Positions 9,100 to 17,594 of a stretch of DNA of 64,000 nt are shown one piece after another. A program made the translations under genes and the position numbers. Origin of the DNA: Leptotrichia hofstadii (GTDB lineage Bacteria; Fusobacteriota; Fusobacteriia; Fusobacteriales; Leptotrichiaceae). Within the stretch, counting starts at the first letter, position 1, and every line of letters begins with the position of its first letter. The notes under the pieces were generated by a model. That model saw only the letters and a program-made list of their open reading frames with translations. It was not told the DNA's origin and ran no database searches. The DNA is taken from assembly GCF_007990525.1 (NCBI RefSeq), contig NZ_AP019823.1, positions 2,170,001 through 2,234,000 on the forward strand, given 5' to 3'.

Positions 9100-9128
9100 A
9101 TTATAAACCTAATTTCAGGTTTTGTCAA
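9100..9128 (-). promoter_or_regulatory. Consensus promoter with overlapping inverted-repeat operator for the toxin-antitoxin pair
   Basis: Read on the minus strand, TTGACA (9128-9123), a 17-bp spacer and TATAAT (9105-9100) form a perfect sigma-70-type promoter. The spacer itself contains the inverted repeat AAACCT-N6-AGGTTT (9105-9122), the natural binding site for the AbrB-type antitoxin. Repression by the antitoxin complex is inference from position and family. Confidence 0.85.
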
Positions 9129-9142
9129 TTACATTTTAGAGC

Positions 9143-9180
9143 AAAAAATGGAGTGCAACATCAAAGTTCTACTCCATTTT
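9143..9180 (-). terminator. Rho-independent terminator of glgA
   Basis: AAAATGGAGT and ACTCCATTTT form a 10-bp stem followed, on the minus strand, by a T run. It lies just past the glgA stop codon. Confidence 0.8.
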
Positions 9181-9192
9181 ATTTTTTAAAAA

Positions 9193-10581
9193 TTAATAAG
9201 ATTTAGCTAATTCATAAAGTTTTTCATATTCTCTTGCTGATCTGTCCCAAGAAAAATCAAGCTCCATGTTTCTTTTTACCAATTTTTCCCAAATGTCAGG
9301 TCTGTCATAATAAATTCCTTCTGCCACTTTTATTGTAAAAAGCATATCATCTGCATTAAAGTTTGTAAATGAGAATCCATTCCCTTCATCTGTAAAAATG
9401 TTGTAAGGCTGTACAGTATCTTTTAGTCCTCCTGTTTCCCTTACAATTGGTATAGTTCCAAATCTCATTGCTATCATTTGGCTAAGTCCGCAAGGCTCAT
9501 ATCTTGATGGCATGAGGAACATGTCACTTCCAGCGTAGATTTCATTTGCAAGCTGTCCGTTGTACCCAAGATAAACTTTGAATTTATCTGGATATTTCCA
9601 TGCCAAGTGGTTATAGTAGTCTTCGTAGAATTTATCTCCGCTTCCTAAAATCACTATTTGAACAGCGTCATACTGCAATAAGTTTTCAAGCGCGGCTGAT
9701 ACCAAGTCCAGCCCTTTTCCTTCCACAAGTCTTGAAACTATGGAAATTAAAGCAACATCTGATTTTGGCAATCCTAATTTTTCTTGCAGTAAATATTTAT
9801 TTTCTTTCTTTTTATCTAAAGAATCCTTATTAAAAGGAATTATTCCCTTTGTTGTTTCAGGATTGAATTCTTCCACATCAATTCCGTTTAGAATACCGTG
9901 AATATATTTTCTGTTTGTAATCCATTCCAGCCCTTCACCAAAGTAAGCGTATTTTATTTCTTCGGCATAAGTTGGACTCACTGTATTTACAACATCTCCA
10001 TATCCAATTCCTATTTCCATAAAGTTCAAGTCATGTCTGTCATCCATATAATACCCCATTCTTTCAAATGAGTATTTAGAAAATTGTCCTTGATACATTA
10101 AGTTGTGAATCGAGTAAACTGTTCTCATATCCCAGTAAAATGGATCATAGTTATATCTAACATTCAAAAAATACGGAACTGGACCAGTTTGCCAGTCGTT
10201 ACAATGCAAGATATCCGCCTGCAAATTAATTTCCTTCAAAAATCTAAGTGCCAATTCTGAAAACATCGCATATTGAACATCCTGATCAAAGTCACCGTAA
10301 ACATGTCCTCTTTCGTACAATGCTTTATTTTCAATAAAATAATAATTTATCTTATCATCTGGGTATCTTACTAAATTAAACACATCTCCGTGACTTTCAA
10401 GCCTTGCTACCCATTCCAGCTTTTCAAGATATTTTAACGGTATTATATCATATTTAGGCATTATTATAGAAACTTCATGTCCTAATTCCTGCATTTTTTT
10501 AGGCAATGCCCCCAAAACGTCAGCTAGTCCACCAGATTTATAAAACGGAGCCACTTCAGATGCCAAATATACTATTTTCAA
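9193..10581 (-). CDS. glgA: Glycogen synthase (ADP-glucose type)
   Basis: 462 aa from a TTG start. GT5 glycogen synthase adds glucose from ADP-glucose to the non-reducing end of glycogen. Visible hallmarks: N-terminal KIVYLASEVAPFYKSGGLADV with the K-x-G-G-L ADP-glucose motif, HNLMYQG, and the C-terminal PSRYEPCGLSQMIAMRFGTIPIVRETGGLKDTV block. The TTG at 10581 is chosen because AGGAGTG sits seven bases upstream and homologues begin with this KIVYLASE segment; the ATG 20 codons upstream would add a non-homologous tail. It follows glgC on the same strand and is terminated by a hairpin. Confidence 0.93.
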   Translation of the reverse strand: MKIVYLASEVAPFYKSGGLADVLGALPKKMQELGHEVSIIMPKYDIIPLKYLEKLEWVARLESHGDVFNLVRYPDDKINYYFIENKALYERGHVYGDFDQDVQYAMFSELALRFLKEINLQADILHCNDWQTGPVPYFLNVRYNYDPFYWDMRTVYSIHNLMYQGQFSKYSFERMGYYMDDRHDLNFMEIGIGYGDVVNTVSPTYAEEIKYAYFGEGLEWITNRKYIHGILNGIDVEEFNPETTKGIIPFNKDSLDKKKENKYLLQEKLGLPKSDVALISIVSRLVEGKGLDLVSAALENLLQYDAVQIVILGSGDKFYEDYYNHLAWKYPDKFKVYLGYNGQLANEIYAGSDMFLMPSRYEPCGLSQMIAMRFGTIPIVRETGGLKDTVQPYNIFTDEGNGFSFTNFNADDMLFTIKVAEGIYYDRPDIWEKLVKRNMELDFSWDRSAREYEKLYELAKSY

Positions 10582-10821
10582 ATTAATCACTCCTATTCTT
10601 AAAAATATTTTTAGTACAATCATTTTAAAACCGAACTGCAAAATTATGATTATTCTATTATTCTATTATTTTGCTAAAACCTTTTTTATTCTATCAGTTT
10701 GGTTTTAGAAGGTTTTGAGCATATTCTAAAATATTCAAGCTACCAAGATCCACTATTTAAAATAGTTTAAAAATCTCAATAACTTGAATTTTTTTTAATT
10801 ATTAATTTTAGACAGTGCAAA

Positions 10822-12075
10822 CTACCATTTTACAGTTTCCCCTGTTTCAATTAATCTGTTATGCTCATCAATTTTTACTCCAGAAAAAATTCTTACATTT
10901 TTACCAATAATTGAACCATCAGGGATAACTACACCTTTACCAATAACCGTTATTCCTGAAGACAGCAAGTCTGGACGTTCTTTATTTGGAATATTTGCAT
11001 TTCCATTCCCTATAAATGAATTTTTACCGATATATGTGTTTTTATCAGAAATAATTGTATCTAGGTGAGAATTTGCATCTACATAAGTTCCAGAGAAAAT
11101 AATACAATTTCTCACAGTTGCACCTTTTCTAACTGTAACTCCAGGTCCTAATACTGAATTTTCCACACTTCCTTCGATTTTACATCCATTACAGATTAAT
11201 GAATTTTGAACGCTTCCTGTAACTCCGATTCTTACAGGTGCCAAGTCTTCACTTCTTGTGTAAATTTTCCATCCTTGGTCATACAAGTTAATTCCAACTT
11301 CTTCGGATTTTTTGATTAAATCCAGATTTGCTTCCAAATATGAATCATAAGTTCCTACATCTTTCCAGTAGCTGTCATAAGTATGAACATAAACTTTTCT
11401 GTCTTCATTAATCATCGCAGGAATAACGTGATTTCCAAAGTCTAAATCGTGGTTTTCCAATTTTTCAAGGTATTCTAATAATGAATCTGTGTTAAAAATA
11501 TAAATTCCCATTGAAGCTAAGTTACTTTTTGGTTCAGCTGGTTTTTCTTCAAAGTTTAAGATTTTTTTATTTTGATCAACTTCAAAAATACCAAATCTGC
11601 TTGCTTCTTCAATAGGTACAGGCTGTACAGCTATTGTCAGTTCAGCGTCGTTTTCTTCATGTTCTTTTAACATCCATCTGTAATCCATTTTGTAAATATG
11701 GTCTCCAGATAAAATTAATACATATTTAGGATTTCTACTTTTAATAAAGTCAATATTTTGTCTAATTGCGTCGGCAGTTCCTTGATACCAGGAATTTCCA
11801 CCAAGTTTTTCATGTGGTTGCAACATTGTAATTGCAGTATCTCTTCTGTCAAAATCCCATGGTTTCCCAGATCCGATGTGTTCATTTAGTGATAATGGCA
11901 AATATTGAGTAAGTAATGCAACATCATAAATACCAGAATTTGAACAGTTACTTAGCGCAAAATCAATAATTCTGAATTTTCCAGCAAAAGGAACACTTGG
12001 TTTAACTCTTTTTTCTGATAGAATGTCAAGTCTTGACCCTCTTCCACCAGCTAAAATCATAGCTAAAACTTTCAT
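10822..12075 (-). CDS. glgC: Glucose-1-phosphate adenylyltransferase (ADP-glucose pyrophosphorylase)
   Basis: 417 aa, usual length. It makes ADP-glucose from glucose-1-phosphate and ATP, the committed step of glycogen synthesis. The N-terminal nucleotidyltransferase domain shows AGGRGSRLDILSEKRVKPSVPFAGKFRIIDF, the allosteric and ATP site region, SGDHIYKMDY and the sugar-site F-E-E-K-P. The C-terminal third has the left-handed beta-helix hexapeptide pattern (IGVTGSVQNSLICNGCKIEGSVENSVLG). The GGAGGT ribosome binding site is strong. glgA follows after about 240 bp. Confidence 0.95.
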   Translation of the reverse strand: MKVLAMILAGGRGSRLDILSEKRVKPSVPFAGKFRIIDFALSNCSNSGIYDVALLTQYLPLSLNEHIGSGKPWDFDRRDTAITMLQPHEKLGGNSWYQGTADAIRQNIDFIKSRNPKYVLILSGDHIYKMDYRWMLKEHEENDAELTIAVQPVPIEEASRFGIFEVDQNKKILNFEEKPAEPKSNLASMGIYIFNTDSLLEYLEKLENHDLDFGNHVIPAMINEDRKVYVHTYDSYWKDVGTYDSYLEANLDLIKKSEEVGINLYDQGWKIYTRSEDLAPVRIGVTGSVQNSLICNGCKIEGSVENSVLGPGVTVRKGATVRNCIIFSGTYVDANSHLDTIISDKNTYIGKNSFIGNGNANIPNKERPDLLSSGITVIGKGVVIPDGSIIGKNVRIFSGVKIDEHNRLIETGETVKW

Positions 12076-12108
12076 ATAAATACCTCCATTTTTGTTCTTT
12101 ACATTAAA

Positions 12109-12136
12109 AGTATACCCCCATTTTTCAAAAAATCAA
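12109..12136 (-). promoter_or_regulatory. Predicted promoter of glgC
   Basis: On the minus strand TTGATT (12136-12131), a 16-bp spacer and TATACT (12114-12109) lie about 35 bp before the glgC start codon. Confidence 0.6.
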
Positions 12137-12237
12137 ATTATTTTTATAAAAATTTTGCACACAATAAAATCAGGCTAATAAGTTCTTACTATTTTATCCA
12201 GCCTTCAGTATTATTTAATTTGTCAAATTTTGGTCAA

Positions 12238-12280
12238 CTAAAAAAACCACCTTATATTATATTTAAGATGGCTTTTTTAG
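12238..12280 (-). terminator. Hairpin terminator after the 70-aa exported protein gene
   Basis: CTAAAAAAACCACCTTA and TAAGATGGCTTTTTTAG pair (with one G-U), flanked by T runs on either strand, so it could work in both directions. It separates glgC from the upstream small gene. Confidence 0.7.
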
Positions 12281-12342
12281 TAAAACAGTATTGATTTTAT
12301 TCTTTTGTATGAGTAATAACTTTATAAATTGAGCTTTTTTTA

Positions 12343-12555
12343 TTATTTTCTTTTTTCTTGAGGAACTGCACGATATCTGTTAGGCGATTTTACATTTCTG
12401 CTCTTTTTCTTGGCAGCTTTTTTATTTGGCTGAACAATTTCAGCTCCAGGCTTTCTTGGAGGCAATTTTTTAGGCGGTATTGCGAAAGACACAACTGACA
12501 CTCCCGCTATTCCTAGAATTGCAGCCATTTTCTTAAAAGTATTTTTCATATTCAT
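12343..12555 (-). CDS. Small exported basic protein, unknown function
   Basis: 70 aa from the ATG at 12555, chosen because GGAG lies 9 nt upstream and a signal peptide follows directly (MNMKNTFKKMAAILGIAGVSVVSFA). The mature part is about 45 residues, rich in Lys, Arg and Pro (PPKKLPPRKPG, KKAAKKKSR), likely disordered and able to bind anionic polymers. A longer reading from 12615 adds 20 residues without a better ribosome binding site. No family recognised. Confidence 0.6.
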   Translation of the reverse strand: MNMKNTFKKMAAILGIAGVSVVSFAIPPKKLPPRKPGAEIVQPNKKAAKKKSRNVKSPNRYRAVPQEKRK

Positions 12556-12698
12556 ATTAATCATCTCCATTTTTATTTTTATGCTCCTATCTTTTGAACA
12601 AATACATAATACCATTTAATTTTGACAAAAATATGTAAATTTTATGTCTTTTTTGTGAAATTTAAAACCAAAAATATTAACTTTAAATTAAAAATATA

Positions 12699-12727
12699 TT
12701 GACAAAAATATAATAATATAGTATTAT
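12699..12727 (+). promoter_or_regulatory. Predicted promoter of the kinase/phosphatase/chaperone-like cluster
   Basis: TTGACA (12699-12704), 17-bp spacer, TATTAT (12722-12727), about 40 bp before the J-domain gene. Nothing equally strong is seen before the next three genes, suggesting this is the leading promoter. Confidence 0.75.
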
Positions 12728-12768
12728 TTAATTAAAATTAAAGAAAAATTAATAAAGAAGGAAGAGAA

Positions 12769-13203
12769 ATGGATTATTACAAAATACTGGAAGTACCTGA
12801 AAATGCAGATATTTCTGAAATAAAAAAGAAATATAGAAAATTGGCAATGAAATATCATCCTGACAGAAACGCAGGAGATGAAAAAGCTGTAAAAAAATTT
12901 CGAGAAATAACAGAGGCTTATGAAGTACTTTCAAATGGGAAAAAACGGAAAGAGTACGATTATAAAAGGGAAAATGGGAATAATCATCCAAAAAATAAAA
13001 ATAATAAGGAAAATTTTAAAAGTAAATCTTCTCAAAATAATTTTACTTTTGGAAAAGAATTTTTTAAGAGTGCAGCTGAAATGAAAGGAATGTTTGAAAA
13101 CAGTTTTGGGCTAGATAAAATTGGGAAAAATAAAGCAAAAGCTGAGAAGGAAAGTGTGAAAAGCAGGTTTGAGAGTTTTTTTGATATGAAAGAGAAAAAG
13201 TAA
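12769..13203 (+). CDS. J-domain (DnaJ-like) protein
   Basis: 144 aa. Residues 1-65 are a complete J-domain: [29 protein letters not shown], then the essential H-P-D tripeptide (about residues 29-31), then [21 protein letters not shown]. The rest is a Lys/Asn-rich linker and a short helical tail; the G/F, zinc-finger and C-terminal substrate domains of true DnaJ are missing. Such proteins stimulate the ATPase of an Hsp70 partner. Its likely partner is the Hsp70/actin-fold protein encoded 7 kb downstream in the same cluster, which is inference. Ribosome binding site AAGGAAG. Confidence 0.88.
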   Translation: MDYYKILEVPENADISEIKKKYRKLAMKYHPDRNAGDEKAVKKFREITEAYEVLSNGKKRKEYDYKRENGNNHPKNKNNKENFKSKSSQNNFTFGKEFFKSAAEMKGMFENSFGLDKIGKNKAKAEKESVKSRFESFFDMKEKK

Positions 13204-13219
13204 GAAGGGGAAATTAGAA

Positions 13220-14047
13220 ATGTTGTGGGGAATTAGAAGAAGTTTTACAAATTGGGGAAATATTTTTAAGAGTTCATTTGGGCGTGGGAGCATTTACAGG
13301 CTGGAAAGGCTTAGAAGCGTAGCACGGATTGGAAAAAATAGAGAAAATGGAAAAATTGTTGATGAAAGAAATAAAATTAGTGTGGATAAGGGAATTAAAA
13401 AATATGAAAAACGTAAATTGAATGCAAAAAATCAAAAAAGTTACAAATTTTTAAATATAAAAAATATTTTAATAATGACAGTTTTAATATTTACATTCAT
13501 TTTTGTACACCTTTCAGGTTATTCTACAAAAAGCCTTTATTTTTCAATTTTTATTTATATTGGAGTTACACTTTATCTGCTTATTGTGGAAAGATTTTTT
13601 GAAAAGGTGAAAGTTGAGGAGGAAATCAAAAATATAAAGCATGAGAGAGAAAGAGAGCATAATGTATTTTTAGAAAGAGTGAAGGAAATAGAGGATTTGG
13701 AGAAAAAGCAGATTGAGCATATATTTTTGAAGGATTCAGAAGATTATGATATGAAAATTTGGAAAATTGGGAGGGCAACATCGCTTCTTATTGGTAAGCA
13801 ATCGCCAAGAAACAGGGTGGATATAGATGTAAGTGAAGGGATTTATTCAAATTTAGTCAGCAGGGCTCATGGAATATTAAATCGTGTCAATGGAATCTGG
13901 TATTATGAGGATTTAGGCTCACAAAATGGAAGTGGAATAGAAAGAAGTTTAGATAAACGGAAAATAAAGCTGAAAAAAAATATACCAGTAAAAGTGGAAT
14001 CAGGAGACATAATTTATTTAGCGACTACAAAAATATTATTAAAATAA
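13220..14047 (+). CDS. Membrane-anchored FHA-domain protein
   Basis: 275 aa. A basic N-terminus (1-80), two membrane helices near 82-98 and 106-123, a short charged coiled coil (125-165), then a C-terminal FHA domain (about 178-275). FHA landmarks: I-G-R at 183-185, S-R-A-H at 214-217 and Q-N-G at 235-237, the loops that read phosphothreonine. The topology places the FHA domain in the cytoplasm. It follows the J-domain gene by 16 bp. Expected role: docking at the membrane of a protein phosphorylated by the kinase at 19077. Confidence 0.85.
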   Translation: MLWGIRRSFTNWGNIFKSSFGRGSIYRLERLRSVARIGKNRENGKIVDERNKISVDKGIKKYEKRKLNAKNQKSYKFLNIKNILIMTVLIFTFIFVHLSGYSTKSLYFSIFIYIGVTLYLLIVERFFEKVKVEEEIKNIKHEREREHNVFLERVKEIEDLEKKQIEHIFLKDSEDYDMKIWKIGRATSLLIGKQSPRNRVDIDVSEGIYSNLVSRAHGILNRVNGIWYYEDLGSQNGSGIERSLDKRKIKLKKNIPVKVESGDIIYLATTKILLK

Positions 14048-14080
14048 ATCTATAAATAAAAAAGAAAGGAAAATTTTGAA

Positions 14081-14725
14081 ATGAAATTGGATAGATGTAA
14101 AAATGGTCATATATACGATGTTTCAAGATACAGCTTATGTCCTTACTGCAGATCAGAAGGGCTGGAAACAGAAAATCTGGATGACAAAATTAATCTGGTT
14201 GAAGAAATGAAGGATGAAGACAGAACAACAGCCTACTGGTCTAAAGACAGCACCGTAGATCCAGTCGTGGGTTGGCTTACGTGCATTGAGGGGCATGATA
14301 AGGGAAAAGACTACAGGATTGTGAGCGAACGTAACTTTGTTGGGCGTGGAGAAAATATGGATATACAAATTTTAGGAGATACTATGATTTCTAGAAAAAA
14401 CCATTGTTCAATAAGCTATAATCCCAAACAGCGAAAATTTATGCTAACTCCCGGAGATTCCAATGGGCTTATTTATCTAAATGGAGAAGCAGTCTACAAC
14501 ACAGTAGAATTACGAGCTTATTCAGTAGTGGAAATGGGGGAAAGCAAGTTTGTATTTGTGAATTTGTGCGGAGATTATTTTGACTGGGAAAAGGAAAAGT
14601 CAAGAGAAGAAAGTGTGAAAAGAAAATACGAAAATTTAAATGATGAAAAAATTGTGAAAAATACGAATTTTCAGAATAAAAATAATGATTTAGAAGTAAA
14701 AATTGAAGATTATGAACAGATTTAA
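14081..14725 (+). CDS. FHA-domain protein with N-terminal zinc-ribbon-like motif
   Basis: 214 aa, soluble. The N-terminus has C6-K-N-G-H10 and C20-P-Y-C23, a likely zinc-binding knuckle pair. The FHA domain spans about 63-172 with V-G-R (87-89), S-R-K-N-H (104-108) and S-N-G (127-129). The threonine-containing linker D-R-T-T-A-Y (47-52) is the sort of site that kinases phosphorylate in FHA partners such as GarA and Fha. The tail is charged. Same strand and 33 bp after the membrane FHA gene. It is probably the soluble phospho-reader or adaptor of the cluster. Confidence 0.83.
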   Translation: MKLDRCKNGHIYDVSRYSLCPYCRSEGLETENLDDKINLVEEMKDEDRTTAYWSKDSTVDPVVGWLTCIEGHDKGKDYRIVSERNFVGRGENMDIQILGDTMISRKNHCSISYNPKQRKFMLTPGDSNGLIYLNGEAVYNTVELRAYSVVEMGESKFVFVNLCGDYFDWEKEKSREESVKRKYENLNDEKIVKNTNFQNKNNDLEVKIEDYEQI

Positions 14726-14729
14726 TAAA

Positions 14730-15123
14730 TTTATACTAAACTCAATTTAAATAAAAAATTTATTACAAACTTTTCTAATAAGAGATATAAACCTAGTATT
14801 TCAAAATAATTAAAATATTTTTTTTGTTTTAATAAATCGACGAAGCTTTTATTTGTTCAACTGCGATTGTTTGACGACTGAAAGGAGGAGTTTCGAAGTT
14901 GGGCAAATAAAAGTCGGAGTCTAGCCATAGGTTGTAGGATTTGCGGCAATGAGCAATCCTACGAAAATAAAAAAGAAAAAACATGGTAATATGAAAAAAA
15001 ATTCATTAATCAAAATACCTAAAAAATAATAAAAAACAATTTAGTTAAATGATTATGAATTAACTATAAAACAACCTTATTATAAAAATTTATTCTTATT
15101 TTTTAACGGGATTTAGTATTAAA
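14730..15123 (+). repeat. MITE-like element D, copy 1, containing hairpin unit A
   Basis: 394 bp bounded by TTTATACTAAAC on the left and ATTTAGTATTAAA on the right. Both internal flanks match, in inverted orientation, those of the copy at 39968-40330 (for example the stretch around TTCTAATAAGAGATATAAAC). Its centre carries a long hairpin with arms CTTTTATTTGTTCAACT and AGTTGGGCAAATAAAAG, and the compact hairpin GTAGGATT-loop-AATCCTAC at 14934-14962 with loop TGCGGCAATGAGC. It occupies the gap between the second FHA gene and the PP2C gene. No coding capacity seen. Confidence 0.75.
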
Positions 15124-15209
15124 GTTTTATTTTAAATAATTTTCATATATATAAAATAAATATATTTTATAAAGTTGAATTAACCAAAAATAGAGGGAGA
15201 AATTGAGAA

Positions 15210-17579
15210 ATGAGGAAAGATGAGGCAAAATTTATTACGGAATTTTTGAGTGAGGCTGGGACGAAGGCTGAAAATAACGATTATTTTGGGTATGTTTTGC
15301 TGGATAATTATGCGATTTGGGCTGTGGCGGATGGATTTGATGAGGAAGAAGGGGCAAAAGTTGCGGCAAGAATTGCTGTGGAATCTGCGATTGAATATTT
15401 TATGCTGCGTCCACGGTTTAATTATGACGTAATAAAAGAAATGATGGATTATGCCAATCTGAAAGTTAAGGAAAAACAGGAAGAAACTCAGAAATATTCT
15501 CTTATGCACACTTCCCTTTTAATCGTAATAAGCAATTATAATTCAATTTTATATGGAAATATCGGAAATACAAGGTTTTATCACATTAGAGGCGGATATA
15601 TCGTTTCTCAAAGCAGAGATGACACGATAGCACAGCTTTTGGTGGACGAAGAGGCATTGAATATATCGGATATGAGATTTCACAGGCAAAGAAATGATTT
15701 GCTGCAGGCAATTGGGGATTTTGGGAAAATTAAGCCAAATATTATAAAAAAACCTGTAGAACTTATGGAAAAAGATGTTTTTTGCTTGACGACTGTAGGA
15801 TTTTGGGAAAATATTGATGAGCATGATATGGAAAATGATTTATCCAGATTTGAGGATAAGAAGCAATGGTTAAATTCATTGGAAAAACGGATACTTGCTT
15901 CGCTTAGGGATAATATCGAAAATTATACGATTGCACAGGTAGAAGTAGGTGCTGTAGCAACTCCAGAGCCGATGGAAAAGGACAAAAGCAAACTTATTAA
16001 AAGAATAATACTTGTAATGCTCATTATTGCTGTAATTATTTTGTTTGTTGTTATTTGGAATGTAAAAAGGCGAAACGGTATTCTGCAGGCGGCAACGCAG
16101 TATGAAAAATTGGCGGATGAGGAGATCTTAAAGAAAAATTTTAATAATTCAATTGATAATTTGAAACTTGAAATCGGAGAGTATGTAAAATTAAAGCCAA
16201 AAAGCAAGGGTATAATAGGATTTCTTACGAATGCTGAGAAAAAGAGAGCTGATGCAAGTAAGAAAATTGATGAGATAAATAAGAAAATTAGAGAAACTGA
16301 GAAGATTAAAAAGGCATTTTCAGATATTAATGAGGGAAATGAGCTGTTTAACAGCGGAAATTATGACGAGGCGAACGTAAAATATCAGCAGGCTAAGTAT
16401 AACCTGAATGACAACAGTTATAAACGTGACGAGCTGAACACGGAAGAGATTTTAACTACATTGGATTCACGGATAAATTCAACCGTGAAATTAAAGGAAG
16501 CCAAGGCTCTGGAGGTCGCTGGAGATACGGCAGTTAATGAAGGAAGCTACAATTTGGCAAAAGTTAGCTATAAAAATGCGGCTGATATGTATTTGGCAAA
16601 TGGAAGGGCAGATTATGTTTCGCAAGTTGAGAAAAAGCTGGAGGAAATAACGGATAAGGAAAAAACAGCGTATAATGGGGCAATGCTTGCTGAAAATAAA
16701 GGGGATTCGCTGGCACAAAGCAATATTAATTCTTCAAAAGAAGCGTATTATCAGGCACGACAGATGTACCAGACGCTTGGAGATACTGTGAAAGTGGGAG
16801 AAATTGACAATAAGATACAGGAACTTAATTCCCAGCAAAATGCTAATTTACAGACTGCCAACAATCTCGTTCAGGAAGGGCTTTCGCAAATAACTGCCAA
16901 TAATCCAGCACAAGCAATAAATATTCTAACGCAAGCTAAAAATATTTATCAGAAGATGAAAGATACAAATAATGCAAATGCCGTTGACAAATACATAAGC
17001 CAGGCACAGGAATTTATTAAATTTGAGAGCCAGAATGCTGAAAAATTGAAAACACAGGAAATGGAATATTCGGAAAGGTTAAGGCAGCAGGAAATCCAGA
17101 TGGAGCAGCAACTGCAGATAAAAGAAGCTGAAATCAAGGCACAGCAGGAAGAAATGGAACGGGAACGGCAAAGACGTGAAGAAATAACAAGAAAAATGGA
17201 AAATGCGTCAAATCTGGAAATGCAGGCAGACCAGCTGGCTATAAATGAAAGATTTGAGGAGGGAATTTCAAAATATGAGGAAACGAAGAAACTTCTGGAA
17301 GAAGTGAATGCAGATGGAAATTTTGGAAATCAGATGTCGAAAATTGAGAATTTGAATAAAAAAATTGAAAAAAGTGAGGGGTATTTGCTAAAGAAAAAAG
17401 CAGAAGAGGATTTTAAGAATAAAAAATGGAAGGAAGCTGTGGAAAAATTTACGCAGGCAAAGGAAAAGCTGGAAAAAAGCAGTACCAAACAAAATGAAAT
17501 AGCCGAAATTGAGAAAAAGCTTAAAAAGGCTGAGAAAAAGGCGAATAAAAAATGGTGGCAGTTTTGGAAAATTTTTTAA
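15210..17579 (+). CDS. PP2C-like membrane protein with long coiled-coil/TPR-like C-terminal region
   Basis: 789 aa. Residues 1-250 are a PP2C-type Ser/Thr phosphatase fold: N-N-D at 22-24, A-D-G-F-D at 40-44 (motif D-G), GNIGNTRFY near 116-124 and a final R-D-N at 233-235. The usual S-D-G motif is T-V-G here (195-197), so one metal-binding Asp is lost and activity is uncertain. A membrane helix spans 263-283. The rest (285-780) is TPR-like helical repeats and a Gln/Glu-rich coiled coil (about 610-670), probably extracytoplasmic, ending K-K-W-W-Q-F-W-K-I-F. Next gene starts 15 bp later behind AAAGGAGG. Likely a phosphatase or phospho-sensor spanning the membrane. Confidence 0.82.
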   Translation: MRKDEAKFITEFLSEAGTKAENNDYFGYVLLDNYAIWAVADGFDEEEGAKVAARIAVESAIEYFMLRPRFNYDVIKEMMDYANLKVKEKQEETQKYSLMHTSLLIVISNYNSILYGNIGNTRFYHIRGGYIVSQSRDDTIAQLLVDEEALNISDMRFHRQRNDLLQAIGDFGKIKPNIIKKPVELMEKDVFCLTTVGFWENIDEHDMENDLSRFEDKKQWLNSLEKRILASLRDNIENYTIAQVEVGAVATPEPMEKDKSKLIKRIILVMLIIAVIILFVVIWNVKRRNGILQAATQYEKLADEEILKKNFNNSIDNLKLEIGEYVKLKPKSKGIIGFLTNAEKKRADASKKIDEINKKIRETEKIKKAFSDINEGNELFNSGNYDEANVKYQQAKYNLNDNSYKRDELNTEEILTTLDSRINSTVKLKEAKALEVAGDTAVNEGSYNLAKVSYKNAADMYLANGRADYVSQVEKKLEEITDKEKTAYNGAMLAENKGDSLAQSNINSSKEAYYQARQMYQTLGDTVKVGEIDNKIQELNSQQNANLQTANNLVQEGLSQITANNPAQAINILTQAKNIYQKMKDTNNANAVDKYISQAQEFIKFESQNAEKLKTQEMEYSERLRQQEIQMEQQLQIKEAEIKAQQEEMERERQRREEITRKMENASNLEMQADQLAINERFEEGISKYEETKKLLEEVNADGNFGNQMSKIENLNKKIEKSEGYLLKKKAEEDFKNKKWKEAVEKFTQAKEKLEKSSTKQNEIAEIEKKLKKAEKKANKKWWQFWKIF

Positions 17580-17594
17580 AAGAAAGGAGGAAAG

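Noticed and set aside
10582-10641. Longer N-terminus for GlgA starting at 10641
   Set aside because: The extra 20 residues have no family match, and the TTG at 10581 has the ribosome binding site and the conserved start.
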